Of a stretch of 64,000 bases of DNA, positions 1-9,960 are shown one piece after another. Origin of the DNA: Archangium violaceum. Its GTDB lineage: Bacteria; Myxococcota; Myxococcia; Myxococcales; Myxococcaceae. The translations under genes were made by a program, and so were the position numbers. The stretch spans positions 62,001 to 126,000 of the forward strand of contig NZ_CP069338.1 of NCBI RefSeq assembly GCF_016859125.1. Direction: 5' to 3'. The first letter of the stretch is position 1. Each line of letters opens with the position of its first letter. The notes under the pieces were generated by a model. That model had not been told where the DNA came from and made no database searches. It saw nothing but the letters and a program-made list of their open reading frames with translations.

Positions 1-507
1 GCGCGCTCCCGCCCTCCTGGCTCGTGAAGAGGCCCAGCTCGACTACTGGCGCCGCCAGCTCTCCGACGCTCCCCGCCTCCTCCAGCTTCCCACCGATAAG
101 CCCCGGCCCTCCGTCCTCTCCGACAAGGGCGCCTCCACTTCTTCCTTCCGCCTCCCGGACTCCCTCTCCCTGGCCCTGGGTGCCCTGTGCCGCCAGCACC
201 AGGTCACCCCCTTCATGGTCCTCCACGCCGCCTTCTCCGCCCTGCTCTTCCGCTACTCCGGTCAGCAGGACATGTGCGTCGGCGTCCCCGTCTCCGGCCG
301 CACCCACCCTTCCTCCGAGTCCGTCGTCGGTCTCTTCGTCAACACCGTCGTCCTCCGTTCCCACCTCCACCCCGACGCCTCCTTCTCCTCGCTTCTCTCC
401 CAGGTTCGCTCCACCTCTCTCGACGCCTTCGCTCACCAGGACGTCCCCTTCGAGAAGCTCATCAACTCCCTCGGCGTCGAGCGCAGCACCAGCCACTCCC
501 CGCTCTT
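1..507 (+). repeat. Copy 1 of near-identical C-domain segment in the NRPS gene
   Basis: This segment aligns without gaps to 3148-3654 at an offset of 3147 bp (1049 codons) and is almost base-for-base identical, including synonymous positions. Identity drops sharply after about base 507, where the two C domains diverge. It looks like recent module duplication or gene conversion. A shorter second homogenised stretch lies at the A/PCP junctions (about 2330-2530 and 5465-5665). Confidence 0.85.
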
Positions 508-3500
508 CCAGGTGATGTTCGACCTCAACCGGGCCGAGCACTCCCTCGCCGACGCGCTCCCCGGCCTCCAGGTGCACCCGCTGAGGCAGGACATCCTCAG
601 CAGCCCCTTCGACCTGTCCCTCACGGCCGTCGAGTCCCCCGAGGGCTACGAGTTCTTCTTCCAGTACAGCACCGAGTTGTTCGAGGCCGGCACCGTGCAG
701 CGCATGCTGGAGCACTATGTGCGGTTGCTCGAGCATGCCCTGCGCGCCCCCGACACGCACGTGGGCGCTCTCTCCCTGCTCTCGCCCTCCGAGCGCCAAC
801 AGGTCCTCTTCTCCTTCAACGACACCGAGCGGCCCTTCGACTCCGAGGCCACCCTCGTCTCCCTCTTCCTCGCCCAGGCCGAGCGCACGCCCGATGCGCC
901 AGCGGTGGTGGCTCCCGCGGGGACCCTCACCTTCCGCGAGCTGGCCGAGCAGTCCTCGCGCCTCGCCGCTCATCTGGCCGCCGCTGGAGCCCGGCCCGAG
1001 TCCATCATCGGCCTGTGCCTGGAGCGCTCGCTCGATGCCGTGGTGTCTCTGCTGGCCATCTTCATGAGCGGCGCTGGGTGCCTTCCGCTGGAGGCCTCGC
1101 ATCCCGCTGCCCGCCGTGCCGCGCTGCTGCGACAATCCGGTGCGCACCTCGTCCTCTCACGCCCCGTGCTGTTCTCCGGCGTGGAGCTTCCGGTGCCCCT
1201 CGTCTCCCCGGATGTGCGGGCCCAGGAGGCCGTCCTCGCCTCGCCACCTCCGCGCGCCCGCGCGGAGAACCTCGCCTACCTGCTCTACACCTCCGGCTCC
1301 ACCGGCGAGCCCAAGGGCGTCGAGCTCACCCACCGCAACGTCGTCCACTGCTTCGCGGCCTTCGACCCGTACTACGCCACCCAGCCCGGTGACTGCTGGG
1401 CCTGCTCCGGCAGCCTGTCCTTCGACATCCACCTGGAAGAGGTGCTCTTCAGCCTCACGCGTGGCGCTCGCACCGTGCTGCGCGAGGTCGGCCCCCTGGG
1501 GCTGGGACGCGACATCGTCCGCCATGGCATCACCCATACCGTCATCACCCCCTCCTCCCTCGCCACGGCGCTGGAGGAGCCCGATGCCCTCGCGGCCTTC
1601 CGCTCGCTGAAGGTGCTCGTCACCGGAGGAGAGGTGCTGCCGGATCCGCTGGTCCAGCAGCTCGCGCTGACGAAGACGAAGCTGGTCAACACGTATGGCC
1701 CCACGGAGACGAGCATCAACGTCGTCGCGGAGCACACCCTGCCAGAGCGACCCGTACGGCTGGGGCGCCCGCTGGACCGGTGCCGCATCTACGTCCTCGA
1801 CGAGAGAGGCGAGCCCGTTCCTCCCGGCGTCCCGGGCGAGCTCTATATTGGAGGTACGCCCCTGGGCCGTGGCTACCGAGGCCGCCCCGACCTCACCGCC
1901 GAGCGCTTCGTCCCCGATCCCTTCTCCGGTACTCCGGGTGCCCGCCTCTACCGCACCGGCGACCGCGTCCGCTGGAACTCCGATGGCTCCCTGAGCTTCC
2001 TGGGCCGCTCCGACTTCCAGGTGAAGGTGCGCGGTGTGCGCATCGAGCTGGAAGAAGTGGAGGCCGCGCTCCTGCGTCAATCCGGCGTCCGTCAGGCCGC
2101 GGTCATCACCCGGGGCTCCGGCCGCGACATGCGCCTGGAAGCCTTCCTCGTGCTGGAGAACGACTCCGCCCTGGCCTCCCTGCGCCAGTCCCTGGCCCGC
2201 TCCCTGCCCGAGGCCATGGTTCCCTCGCGCTTCCACGCGCGCACCTCCCTCCCCTTCACCTCCAGCGGCAAGGTCGACCGCAAGGCGCTCGCGGCCCTGC
2301 CCGTGGATGCCGCCCCCGAGGCGCTGACCCAGGGAGAGCCGCCTCGTGGACCCGTGGAGGAATTGCTGGCGCAGCTCTTCCGCCAGGTGCTCGGCGTGGA
2401 GACCGTGTCCCGCGAGGATGACTTCTTCCACCTCGGCGGCCACTCCCTGAGCGCCACCCGCCTCGTGGCCCGCGTGCGTCAGGCCTTCGGCGTCGAGCTG
2501 CCCCTCACCACGCTCTTCTCTTCTCCCTCGGTGGCCGGACTCGCCCACGCGCTGTCCCTGCTCCAGGGCCATGGCTCGGCCGAGCTGCCCGCCCCTACGC
2601 CCCGCCCAGCCGATGCGCCTCCCGTGCTGTCCTTCGCCCAGGAGCGCATGTGGTTCCTGCAACAGCTCCAGCCGGACTCGCACGCCTACCACATCGATGG
2701 AGCCCTGGAGGTCGAGGGGCCGCTCCAGATCGACGCTCTGGAACAGGCCCTGCACTGGTTGCTGGAGCGCCATCCCGTGCTCCGCCTCGCCGTCTCCGCA
2801 TACGAGGGCCAACCTCTGCCGCGCGTGCTGCCGGTGCCCGACCGGGTGCTGCAACAGGAGTCACTGGCCGAGCGACCCGATGCGTCCTCGCGCCTGATGG
2901 CCCGGCTCCGTCTAGAGGTGGACCGGCCCTTCGACATGGCCCAGGGCCCGCTCTTCCGCTTCTGGCTGTGGCGGCTCTCCCCCGAGCGCCATGCACTGCT
3001 GCTCGTCTTCCACCACCTGCTCGTCGACGGCCTCTCCCTCGACATCCTCATGCGTGAGCTGGGGCAGGCCTACTCCGCCTTCCTCCAGCACCAGCCGCCC
3101 ATCCTGCCCGCCGTCCTCCTGGACAACTCGGACATCGCCTCCTGGCAGCGCGCTCCCGCCCTCCTCGCACGTGAGGAGGCCCAGCTCGACTACTGGCGCC
3201 GCCAGCTCTCGGACGCTCCCCGCCTCCTCCAACTCCCCACCGACAAGCCCCGCCCCTCCGTCCTCTCCGACAAGGGTGCCTCCACTTCTTCCTTCCATCT
3301 CCCGGAGTCCCTCTCCCAGGCCCTGGGCGCCCTGTGCCGCCAGCACCAGGTCACCCCCTTCATGGTCCTCCACGCCGCCTTCTCCGCCCTGCTCTTCCGC
3401 TACTGCGGCCAGCAGGACCTCTGCGTCGGCGTCCCCGTCTCCGGCCGCACCCACCCCTCCTCCGAGTCCGTCGTCGGTCTCTTCGTCAACACCGTCGTCC

Positions 3501-6500
3501 TCCGTTCCCACCTCCGCTCCGACGCCTCCTTCTCCTCGCTTCTCTCCCAGGTTCGCTCCACCTCCCTCGACGCCTTCGCGCACCAGGACGTCCCCTTCGA
3601 GAAGCTCGTCAGCACGCTCGGCGTCGAGCGCAGCACCAGCCACTCCCCGCTGGTGCAGGTGGCCTTCGTCTGGAATCGACTCGGCCACGCCATGGCCGAT
3701 GCGCTCCCCGGGCTCACCACCCGAGCCATCGAGCTTTCCAGCACCGCGTCCAAGTTCGACCTGGCGCTCATCGTCCTGGAGAACGGCCCCTCGCTGGAGA
3801 TCTCCGCCGACTTCAGCACCGAGCTGTTCGAGCCCGGCACGGTGCGGCGCATGCAGGAGCACTATGTGCGGCTGCTCGAGCACGTGCTGCACGCCCCGGA
3901 CACGCGCCTCGATGCACTGCCCCTGCTCTCCGAGCCGGAGCGCGAGCAGGTGGTGCGCTCCTTCAACGAGACCTGGCGCCCCTTCGACACCGAGGCCACC
4001 CATGCCTCGCTCTTCCAGGCCCAGGCCGCGAGCACTCCCGAGGCGCTCGCCCTGAGTGCCCGCGACGGCACCTTCACCTACCGCCAGCTCGACGAGCGAG
4101 CCACGGCCCTCGCTCACCACCTCGCGGCTCTGGGAGCGGGGCCGGAGAGCGTCATTGGCGTGTGTCTGGAGCGCTCCAGCGAGCTGCTCGTTTCGCTGCT
4201 GGCCATCCTCAAGGCCGGCGCGGCCTACCTTCCCCTCGAGGTGGCCCACCCGGCCTCCCGCCGCACGGCCCTGCTGCGCTCCGCGGGCGCCCGGTGGGTG
4301 GTGGCCCGCCCCGAGTCCTTCCCCGAGCCGCTAGAGGGACTCACCCGAGTGGCCCCCGATGCACGCGGGGCCTCTGCGCCGCTGCGTCCGGCCGCGCCGG
4401 AGAACCTCGCGCTGGTCCTCTTCACCTCCGGCTCCACGGGCGAACCCAAGGCCGTCGCCCTCACGCACCGCAACCTCTGCCACCTCTTCGCCGCGGCCGA
4501 CACCGGCTACCCCTCGCGGCCCGGAGACACCACCCTGGCGGCGGCTTCCGTGGCCTTCGACGTCCATGTGGCGGAGCTGCTCTACCCGCTGGCTCGCGGC
4601 GCTCGCGTCGTCCTGCGGGAGACGGGCCCGCTGGGCATGGCTCGGGACATCCTCCAGCACCGGGCCACGCACCTGCTCGCCACGCCGTCCGTCATCACCG
4701 CGGCGCTCGAGGAGCCCGAGGCCCCGGACGCCTTCCGCCAGCTCACCCACCTCCAGCTCGGTGGCGAGGCGCCTCCCGAGTCCCTCGTGCAACGGCTCGC
4801 CACGGGCCAGCTCCGGCTGCTCAACGGCTACGGCCCGAGCGAGAACACCTGCTTCACCACGCTCTCGCCGCTGGTGCCGGGTGTGCCCATCCGCCTGGGC
4901 CGCCCGCTCGACAGGGTGCGCCTGTATGTGTTGGATGGGCTCGGCCAGCCCACGCCGCCGGGCGTCCCGGGCGAGCTCTATATCGGTGGCGAGGGCCTCT
5001 CGCGCGGCTACCAAGGCCGCCCGGCGCTCACCGCGGAGCGCTTCGTCCCTGATCCGTTCTCCGGCACTCCGGGTGCCCGTCTCTATCGCACGGGCGATCG
5101 CGTCCGCTGGAATGACGACGGCACGCTCGGCTTCCTGGGCCGCACCGACTTCCAGGTGAAGGTGCGAGGCGTGCGCATCGAGCTCGAGGAGGTCGAGGCC
5201 GCCCTCCTGCGCCAGCCCGGTGTCCGCCAGGCGGTGGTGCTCGCACGCCCGCACGGGAGGGAGCTGCGCCTGGAGGGCTTCGTTGCCTTCGCGGACGACA
5301 CGGCCCTCACCGGGGAGGCGCTGCGCCAGGCACTGGCCGCGGTGCTGCCGGACGCGATGGTGCCCTCGCGGCTCACCGTGCTCTCCACCCTGCCCCTCAC
5401 GCCCAACGGCAAGGTGGATCGCAAGGCATTGGCCGCCCTGCCCATGGAGGCTCCCGAGGCCCTGCCCCAGGGCGAGCCACCTCGTGGCCCCGTGGAGGAG
5501 TTGCTGGCACAGCTCTTCTGCCAGGTGCTCGGCGTGGAGACGGTGCGCCGCGAGGACGACTTCTTCCACCTCGGCGGCCACTCCCTGAGCGCCACCCGCC
5601 TCGTGGCTCGCGTGCGCCAGTCCTTCGGCGTCGAACTGCCCCTCACCGCGCTCTTCTCCTCGCCCACGGTGGCCGGCCTCGCGGCACGGCTCGGCACCGC
5701 GCCGGGGCGGAAGACGGAGCGGTTGCTACCTCCCACCGGAGAGCGGCCCTCGCGAGTCCCCGCCTCGCTGGTGCAGGAGCGGCTCTGGTACGCATTGCAG
5801 CTCCCGGAGGCTCCGCCCTTCGTGGTCCTGCTCGCGTCCGTGCTCGAGGGCGCGCTCGATGCCGACGCGCTGGAGACAGCACTGGCGGCAGTGGTGGAGC
5901 GCAACGAGACACTGCGGACCACCTTCCTCCTGCAAGGCGAGACGCTCTTCGCCCAGGTGAACGCGGAGACCCGCCCACGGCTGTCGCGGATGGACCTGTC
6001 GCACCTGCCACCCGAGGAGTCCCTGTCGGTGGCCAATGACATCGCGACGCGCCACGGCCGACAGCACTTCGACCTGGCCCGAGGGCCGCTGTACCGCTTC
6101 GAGCTCCTCCAGATGAACGCGGAGGGCACGCGGCACGTGCTCATCGCATCCCTCAGCCACCTGGTGATGGACGGCCTGGGCATGCAGGCCTTCCTGGACG
6201 AGCTGGCGACGGCCTATCGCGCCACGCTCGCGGGCCAGTCCCCCGCGCTCCCACCGGCGGTGGTGCAGTACTCGGACTTCGCACGCTGGCAGCGAGCCCC
6301 CGAGCACCTGCGGCAGTTGGAGGAGAGCCTCGAGTCCTGGAAGCAGGCCCTGGCGAACGCGCCGCCGGTGTTGGACCTGCCCCTGGACTTCCCGCGCCGG
6401 GCCCCCGCGCTCAACGCCAACATGAGGCCGGTGCGGCTCACGCTGCGCGCCGAGCACGTGACGGCACTCAAGGCGCTGGCCCGTCAGGAGGGGGTATCCA

Positions 6501-9500
6501 CCTTCACCGCCCTGCTGGCGCTCACCCAGGCGTGGCTGCACCGGCTGAGCGCGCAGGAGCACGTGGTGGTGGCCTCGCCGTTCTCGGGCCGCCTCCTGCC
6601 GGAGACGGAGCGCATGGTGGGCTACTTCGCCAACGTGCTGCCGCTGTGCACGGACGTCTCGGGCAACCCGTCCTTCCGCACGCTGTTGAAGCGCTCGCGG
6701 GACGTGGTGCTGCACGCCACCACGCACCAGGAGGTTCCCTTCAAGCGCATCGTGGACGCCGTCCAGCCCGATGCCGACCGCACCGCGCCGCCGCTGGCCC
6801 AGGCCCTGCTGATGCTCGACACCTTCAGCGCGCCCGGCTTCGCGGGGCTCGCCATGTCGGACCTGGAAGGCGAGGGCATCATCCCGGCCTACGACGTGGT
6901 GGTGCACCTGCTGGAGAAGACGGGCGGCACCCTGGAATGCACGCTCGCCACGGACGGGGCCCTCTTCACCCCGCGCACGGCCGAGCGCATGAGCGGGGCC
7001 TTCGAGCAACTCCTCTCCGAGGTGGTGCGAGCCCCGGACGCGCCGCTGTCCCGGCTGTCCCTCCTGTCGCCGAGTCAGCGCGCGCAGGTGCTGGAGTCGC
7101 TCGACGGAGGGACACACCAGGTGCCGGCCGGAGCCTGCGTGCACACGCTCTTCGAGGCCCAGGTGCGCCGCACGCCCGACGCGCCCGCGGTGGCCCATGG
7201 CCCCCTCACCTGGAGCTACGCCGAGCTCAACGCCCGCGCCAACCTGCTGGCCTCGCGCCTCGTCGCCCAGGGACTGCGGCCCGAGGAGCGGGTGGGCGTG
7301 GTGATGGAGCCGTCCGCGCAGGGGCTCGCGGTGCTGCTGGGCATCCTCAAGGCTGGCGGCGCCTACGTCCCGCTGGATCCGGGTTGGCCGGAGCCTCGTA
7401 AACGGCTGGCATTGGAGCGCGCCGGGGTGAAGCGCCTGTGGGTGGACGCGGCGCTGAAGGAGGCCCATGAAGGGCTCGTGCCGCTCGTGGAGGTGCCGCC
7501 CCAGCCCGAGCAGCTCGCCGGGGAGTCCGGCCCGGGGCCCCGAGCGGTGCCCGACTCGCAGCTCGCCTACATCATCTTCACCTCGGGCTCCACGGGCGAG
7601 CCCAAGGGCGTGATGGTGGAGCACCGCTCGGTGGTGAACCACAACCTGGCGATCGCCGTGCGCTTCGGCCTGCGCCCGGGCGATCGCATGTTGCAGTTCG
7701 CTCCGCTCAGCTTCGACGCGGCCGCCGAGGACCTGTACCCACCGCTGGCCGTGGGAGCCACCGTGGTGATGCGCAACGGGCTGCTGCCGGCGCACGCGCT
7801 GACGCCCTACCTGGAGCAGGAGGACATCACCGTCATCAGCCTGCCACCCACGTACATCGAGGAGTGGATACGGCAGATGGACGCGCTGGGTCAGCGGGTG
7901 CCCGCGAGGCTGCACCTGCTGGCGCCCGGTGGCGACGTGCTCAAGCGCGAGACGTACGAGGGCTGGTTGCGCGTGGGCGGTGCACACGCGCCGTGGCTCA
8001 ACGTCTACGGACCCACCGAGTGCACCATCACCTCGGCCACCTGCGACATCCCCGGAGCCGAGGGCGTGGGCACGGCGGCCACGTTCCCGATCGGCCGTCC
8101 CATTCCCCGTGTCCGCATCTACCTGCTGGACGAGTACCTGGAGCCGGTGCTCCCTGGACTGCCGGGCAAGGTGTACATCGGAGGAGCGGCGCTCTCGCGC
8201 GGCTACCTCGGAGCCCCGGAGATGACGGCCGAGCGCTTCGTGCCAGATCCCTTCGCGGCCGAGCCGGGCGCGCGCATGTACCACACGGGAGACCTGGCCC
8301 GGATGCAGTCGGACGGCCGCCTGCGCTTCCTGGGGCGAGCGGACCACCAGGTGAAGATCCGCGGCTTCCGCGTCGAGCTGTCGGAGATCGAGAACTGCCT
8401 GCGGCGCTTCCCGGAGGTAGAGGAGGCGGTGGTGCTCGCCCGCACGTCGGCGGCGGGCCTCCAGCAACTCTGCGCCTGGGTGCAGGCGCCCACGTCGGTC
8501 CGGGCGGATGCGCTGCGAGCACACGTGGCGGCGGAACTCCCCGCGTACATGGTCCCCGCGGCCTTCGTCGTCCTGGAGCGGCTGCCGGTGAACAACAACG
8601 GCAAGGTGGACCGGCAGGCCCTGCCGTCCCCGGAGTCCGTGCCCACGACGGAGCCCGAGAATGCGGAGGCGATGCAGGAGATGGCCTTCCGCTCGACGCT
8701 GGAGATGCGGCTGCAGCGCCTGTGGAGCGAGCTGCTGCACCAGCCCGACGTCGGGCCCGAGGACGACTTCTTCCAGCTCGGCGGAGACTCGCTGCTGGCG
8801 ATGCGGATGCTGGGGCGCATGGAGGAGGAGTTCGGGATGCCGGTGCCACTGGCCACCCTCTTCCAGACACCGGTGCTGAAGGACACGGCGGACGCGCTGC
8901 AGGAGTTGCTCGCGGAGGGGGGCTCGCCCTCGAGCGTGGTGCGCCTGCACGGCCCGGACGTCCCGGCGGACGCCCCGGCCCTCTTCCTCTTCCACCCGGG
9001 AGACGGCGAGCTGCACTACTACCGCCACCTCACCCCGCTGCTGGAGCCGCGCCTGCGCTGCTTCGGTATCCAGGCGCCCGAGACGATCTCCCAGCGGACC
9101 TTCGCCACCTTCGCCGAGCGCATCGAGGCATACGTGGCGGACATCCGCGCCGTACAACCCCACGGGCCATACCGACTGCTCGGCTATTCGTTCGGCGGCT
9201 ACCCGGCGTACGGCGTGGCGGCGGCGCTCGAGGCCGCGGGCGAGCGGGTGGAGCTGCTCGCGATGATCGACACCATCACCACGGACATCATGAAGGAGGT
9301 GGAGCCGGTGCGGCTGGCGCCCGAGTTGGGGATCGCCACCATGTTCGAGGTGATGGATGCGAACCTGGAGCGCGAGCTGGCACCACTGTCCCAGGAGGCA
9401 CGGTGGGAGCACGTGGCGGCCCGGGCGCGCGAGCGAGGCGCGGTGGCCGCGCACTTCACGGGGAAGGACCTGGCGCGCATGTCACGGATGATCGACGAGG

Positions 9501-9727
9501 TGCTTCCGCCCCAGATTTCGGGCTGGCCAGTGCCTCGGCTCGAGCATGCGCGGCTGCTCTTCTTCCGGGCCTCGAGCACACCGACGAAGGACGAGACGCT
9601 CGGGTGGAGCCAATACGTCCCCCGGGAACGCATCGAGTTGGTGGTACTCCCGGGCGGACACTCCAGCGCGCTGGAGCAGCCTGGGGTGCGCGAGTTGGTG
9701 TCCCGGCTGCTCGCCGCGCTGGGGTGA
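2..9727 (+). CDS. Non-ribosomal peptide synthetase, terminal modules (5'-truncated by window)
   Basis: The frame is open from base 2, so the gene starts outside the window; 3241 codons are visible. Domains in order: end of a condensation (C) domain (to ~830), A1 (~846-2290, TSGSTGEPKG near 1290), PCP1 (LGGHSL, phosphopantetheine Ser at 2444-2446), C2 (HHLLVDG at 3011-3031), A2 (~4000-5440), PCP2 (Ser 5582-5584), C3 (SHLVMDG at 6155-6175, first His replaced by Ser), A3 (~7140-8610), PCP3 (LGGDSL, Ser 8789-8791) and a type I thioesterase (~8940-9720, GYSFGG with Ser 9188-9190, late His in GGHSS). No epimerase or methyltransferase domain is seen. The last three residues are therefore added by these modules and the chain is released by the TE, by hydrolysis or cyclisation. 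Hand-aligned specificity residues: A1 D-I-E-T-V-G-T-I-N-K, A2 D-V-A-T-Q-G-G-C-F-K, A3 D-A-E-S-A-G-V-I-T-K. I cannot name substrates confidently; A3 is loosely lysine-like. The product is unknown. Confidence 0.97.
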   Translation, partial: RAPALLAREEAQLDYWRRQLSDAPRLLQLPTDKPRPSVLSDKGASTSSFRLPDSLSLALGALCRQHQVTPFMVLHAAFSALLFRYSGQQDMCVGVPVSGRTHPSSESVVGLFVNTVVLRSHLHPDASFSSLLSQVRSTSLDAFAHQDVPFEKLINSLGVERSTSHSPLFQVMFDLNRAEHSLADALPGLQVHPLRQDILSSPFDLSLTAVESPEGYEFFFQYSTELFEAGTVQRMLEHYVRLLEHALRAPDTHVGALSLLSPSERQQVLFSFNDTERPFDSEATLVSLFLAQAERTPDAPAVVAPAGTLTFRELAEQSSRLAAHLAAAGARPESIIGLCLERSLDAVVSLLAIFMSGAGCLPLEASHPAARRAALLRQSGAHLVLSRPVLFSGVELPVPLVSPDVRAQEAVLASPPPRARAENLAYLLYTSGSTGEPKGVELTHRNVVHCFAAFDPYYATQPGDCWACSGSLSFDIHLEEVLFSLTRGARTVLREVGPLGLGRDIVRHGITHTVITPSSLATALEEPDALAAFRSLKVLVTGGEVLPDPLVQQLALTKTKLVNTYGPTETSINVVAEHTLPERPVRLGRPLDRCRIYVLDERGEPVPPGVPGELYIGGTPLGRGYRGRPDLTAERFVPDPFSGTPGARLYRTGDRVRWNSDGSLSFLGRSDFQVKVRGVRIELEEVEAALLRQSGVRQAAVITRGSGRDMRLEAFLVLENDSALASLRQSLARSLPEAMVPSRFHARTSLPFTSSGKVDRKALAALPVDAAPEALTQGEPPRGPVEELLAQLFRQVLGVETVSREDDFFHLGGHSLSATRLVARVRQAFGVELPLTTLFSSPSVAGLAHALSLLQGHGSAELPAPTPRPADAPPVLSFAQERMWFLQQLQPDSHAYHIDGALEVEGPLQIDALEQALHWLLERHPVLRLAVSAYEGQPLPRVLPVPDRVLQQESLAERPDASSRLMARLRLEVDRPFDMAQGPLFRFWLWRLSPERHALLLVFHHLLVDGLSLDILMRELGQAYSAFLQHQPPILPAVLLDNSDIASWQRAPALLAREEAQLDYWRRQLSDAPRLLQLPTDKPRPSVLSDKGASTSSFHLPESLSQALGALCRQHQVTPFMVLHAAFSALLFRYCGQQDLCVGVPVSGRTHPSSESVVGLFVNTVVLRSHLRSDASFSSLLSQVRSTSLDAFAHQDVPFEKLVSTLGVERSTSHSPLVQVAFVWNRLGHAMADALPGLTTRAIELSSTASKFDLALIVLENGPSLEISADFSTELFEPGTVRRMQEHYVRLLEHVLHAPDTRLDALPLLSEPEREQVVRSFNETWRPFDTEATHASLFQAQAASTPEALALSARDGTFTYRQLDERATALAHHLAALGAGPESVIGVCLERSSELLVSLLAILKAGAAYLPLEVAHPASRRTALLRSAGARWVVARPESFPEPLEGLTRVAPDARGASAPLRPAAPENLALVLFTSGSTGEPKAVALTHRNLCHLFAAADTGYPSRPGDTTLAAASVAFDVHVAELLYPLARGARVVLRETGPLGMARDILQHRATHLLATPSVITAALEEPEAPDAFRQLTHLQLGGEAPPESLVQRLATGQLRLLNGYGPSENTCFTTLSPLVPGVPIRLGRPLDRVRLYVLDGLGQPTPPGVPGELYIGGEGLSRGYQGRPALTAERFVPDPFSGTPGARLYRTGDRVRWNDDGTLGFLGRTDFQVKVRGVRIELEEVEAALLRQPGVRQAVVLARPHGRELRLEGFVAFADDTALTGEALRQALAAVLPDAMVPSRLTVLSTLPLTPNGKVDRKALAALPMEAPEALPQGEPPRGPVEELLAQLFCQVLGVETVRREDDFFHLGGHSLSATRLVARVRQSFGVELPLTALFSSPTVAGLAARLGTAPGRKTERLLPPTGERPSRVPASLVQERLWYALQLPEAPPFVVLLASVLEGALDADALETALAAVVERNETLRTTFLLQGETLFAQVNAETRPRLSRMDLSHLPPEESLSVANDIATRHGRQHFDLARGPLYRFELLQMNAEGTRHVLIASLSHLVMDGLGMQAFLDELATAYRATLAGQSPALPPAVVQYSDFARWQRAPEHLRQLEESLESWKQALANAPPVLDLPLDFPRRAPALNANMRPVRLTLRAEHVTALKALARQEGVSTFTALLALTQAWLHRLSAQEHVVVASPFSGRLLPETERMVGYFANVLPLCTDVSGNPSFRTLLKRSRDVVLHATTHQEVPFKRIVDAVQPDADRTAPPLAQALLMLDTFSAPGFAGLAMSDLEGEGIIPAYDVVVHLLEKTGGTLECTLATDGALFTPRTAERMSGAFEQLLSEVVRAPDAPLSRLSLLSPSQRAQVLESLDGGTHQVPAGACVHTLFEAQVRRTPDAPAVAHGPLTWSYAELNARANLLASRLVAQGLRPEERVGVVMEPSAQGLAVLLGILKAGGAYVPLDPGWPEPRKRLALERAGVKRLWVDAALKEAHEGLVPLVEVPPQPEQLAGESGPGPRAVPDSQLAYIIFTSGSTGEPKGVMVEHRSVVNHNLAIAVRFGLRPGDRMLQFAPLSFDAAAEDLYPPLAVGATVVMRNGLLPAHALTPYLEQEDITVISLPPTYIEEWIRQMDALGQRVPARLHLLAPGGDVLKRETYEGWLRVGGAHAPWLNVYGPTECTITSATCDIPGAEGVGTAATFPIGRPIPRVRIYLLDEYLEPVLPGLPGKVYIGGAALSRGYLGAPEMTAERFVPDPFAAEPGARMYHTGDLARMQSDGRLRFLGRADHQVKIRGFRVELSEIENCLRRFPEVEEAVVLARTSAAGLQQLCAWVQAPTSVRADALRAHVAAELPAYMVPAAFVVLERLPVNNNGKVDRQALPSPESVPTTEPENAEAMQEMAFRSTLEMRLQRLWSELLHQPDVGPEDDFFQLGGDSLLAMRMLGRMEEEFGMPVPLATLFQTPVLKDTADALQELLAEGGSPSSVVRLHGPDVPADAPALFLFHPGDGELHYYRHLTPLLEPRLRCFGIQAPETISQRTFATFAERIEAYVADIRAVQPHGPYRLLGYSFGGYPAYGVAAALEAAGERVELLAMIDTITTDIMKEVEPVRLAPELGIATMFEVMDANLERELAPLSQEARWEHVAARARERGAVAAHFTGKDLARMSRMIDEVLPPQISGWPVPRLEHARLLFFRASSTPTKDETLGWSQYVPRERIELVVLPGGHSSALEQPGVRELVSRLLAALG
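3148..3654 (+). repeat. Copy 2 of near-identical C-domain segment in the NRPS gene
   Basis: Partner of 1-507. It lies in the C2 domain between modules 1 and 2. Scattered single-base differences are mostly synonymous. Confidence 0.85.
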
Positions 9728-9756
9728 GACGGAATGAGGGAGAGACCACGAAGCCA

Positions 9757-9778
9757 TGGGGCTGAAACACGAGCCCCA
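9757..9778 (+). terminator. Hairpin after the NRPS stop, possible weak terminator
   Basis: Arms TGGGGCT (9757-9763) and AGCCCCA (9772-9778) form a perfect 7-bp stem with an 8-nt loop, 30 bp after the NRPS stop. Only a short T stretch follows, so termination strength is doubtful. Confidence 0.4.
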
Positions 9779-9896
9779 GCAGGTTTAAGCATCTCGCTAC
9801 GGGGTTCTTGAAGCTGTGGGACGAGAGCGGGAGGCGTGTCGTCACCCTCGGCAACGTGACCTTCCCCTGAGTCCTGGCGCTTCGGCGCGTGTCAGA

Positions 9897-9933
9897 CCTG
9901 ATGGGTATTCCCTCGAATTGGCAACCCATCAGG
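9897..9933. promoter_or_regulatory. Perfect 10-bp inverted repeat upstream of the toxin lipoprotein gene
   Basis: Arms CCTGATGGGT (9897-9906) and ACCCATCAGG (9924-9933) are exact reverse complements separated by 17 nt. They end 27 bp before the ATG at 9961, so the element could be an operator or a leader hairpin near the ribosome-binding site. Function is inferred from position only. Confidence 0.45.
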
Positions 9934-9960
9934 GGATGGCCATCACCAAGGGGAATTCCC

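Noticed and set aside
5726-9454. 1242-codon minus-strand open frame under the NRPS
   Set aside because: Composition is typical of antisense GC-rich DNA (His, Arg, Gln, Leu), with no domain, while the plus strand carries unmistakable NRPS motifs throughout.
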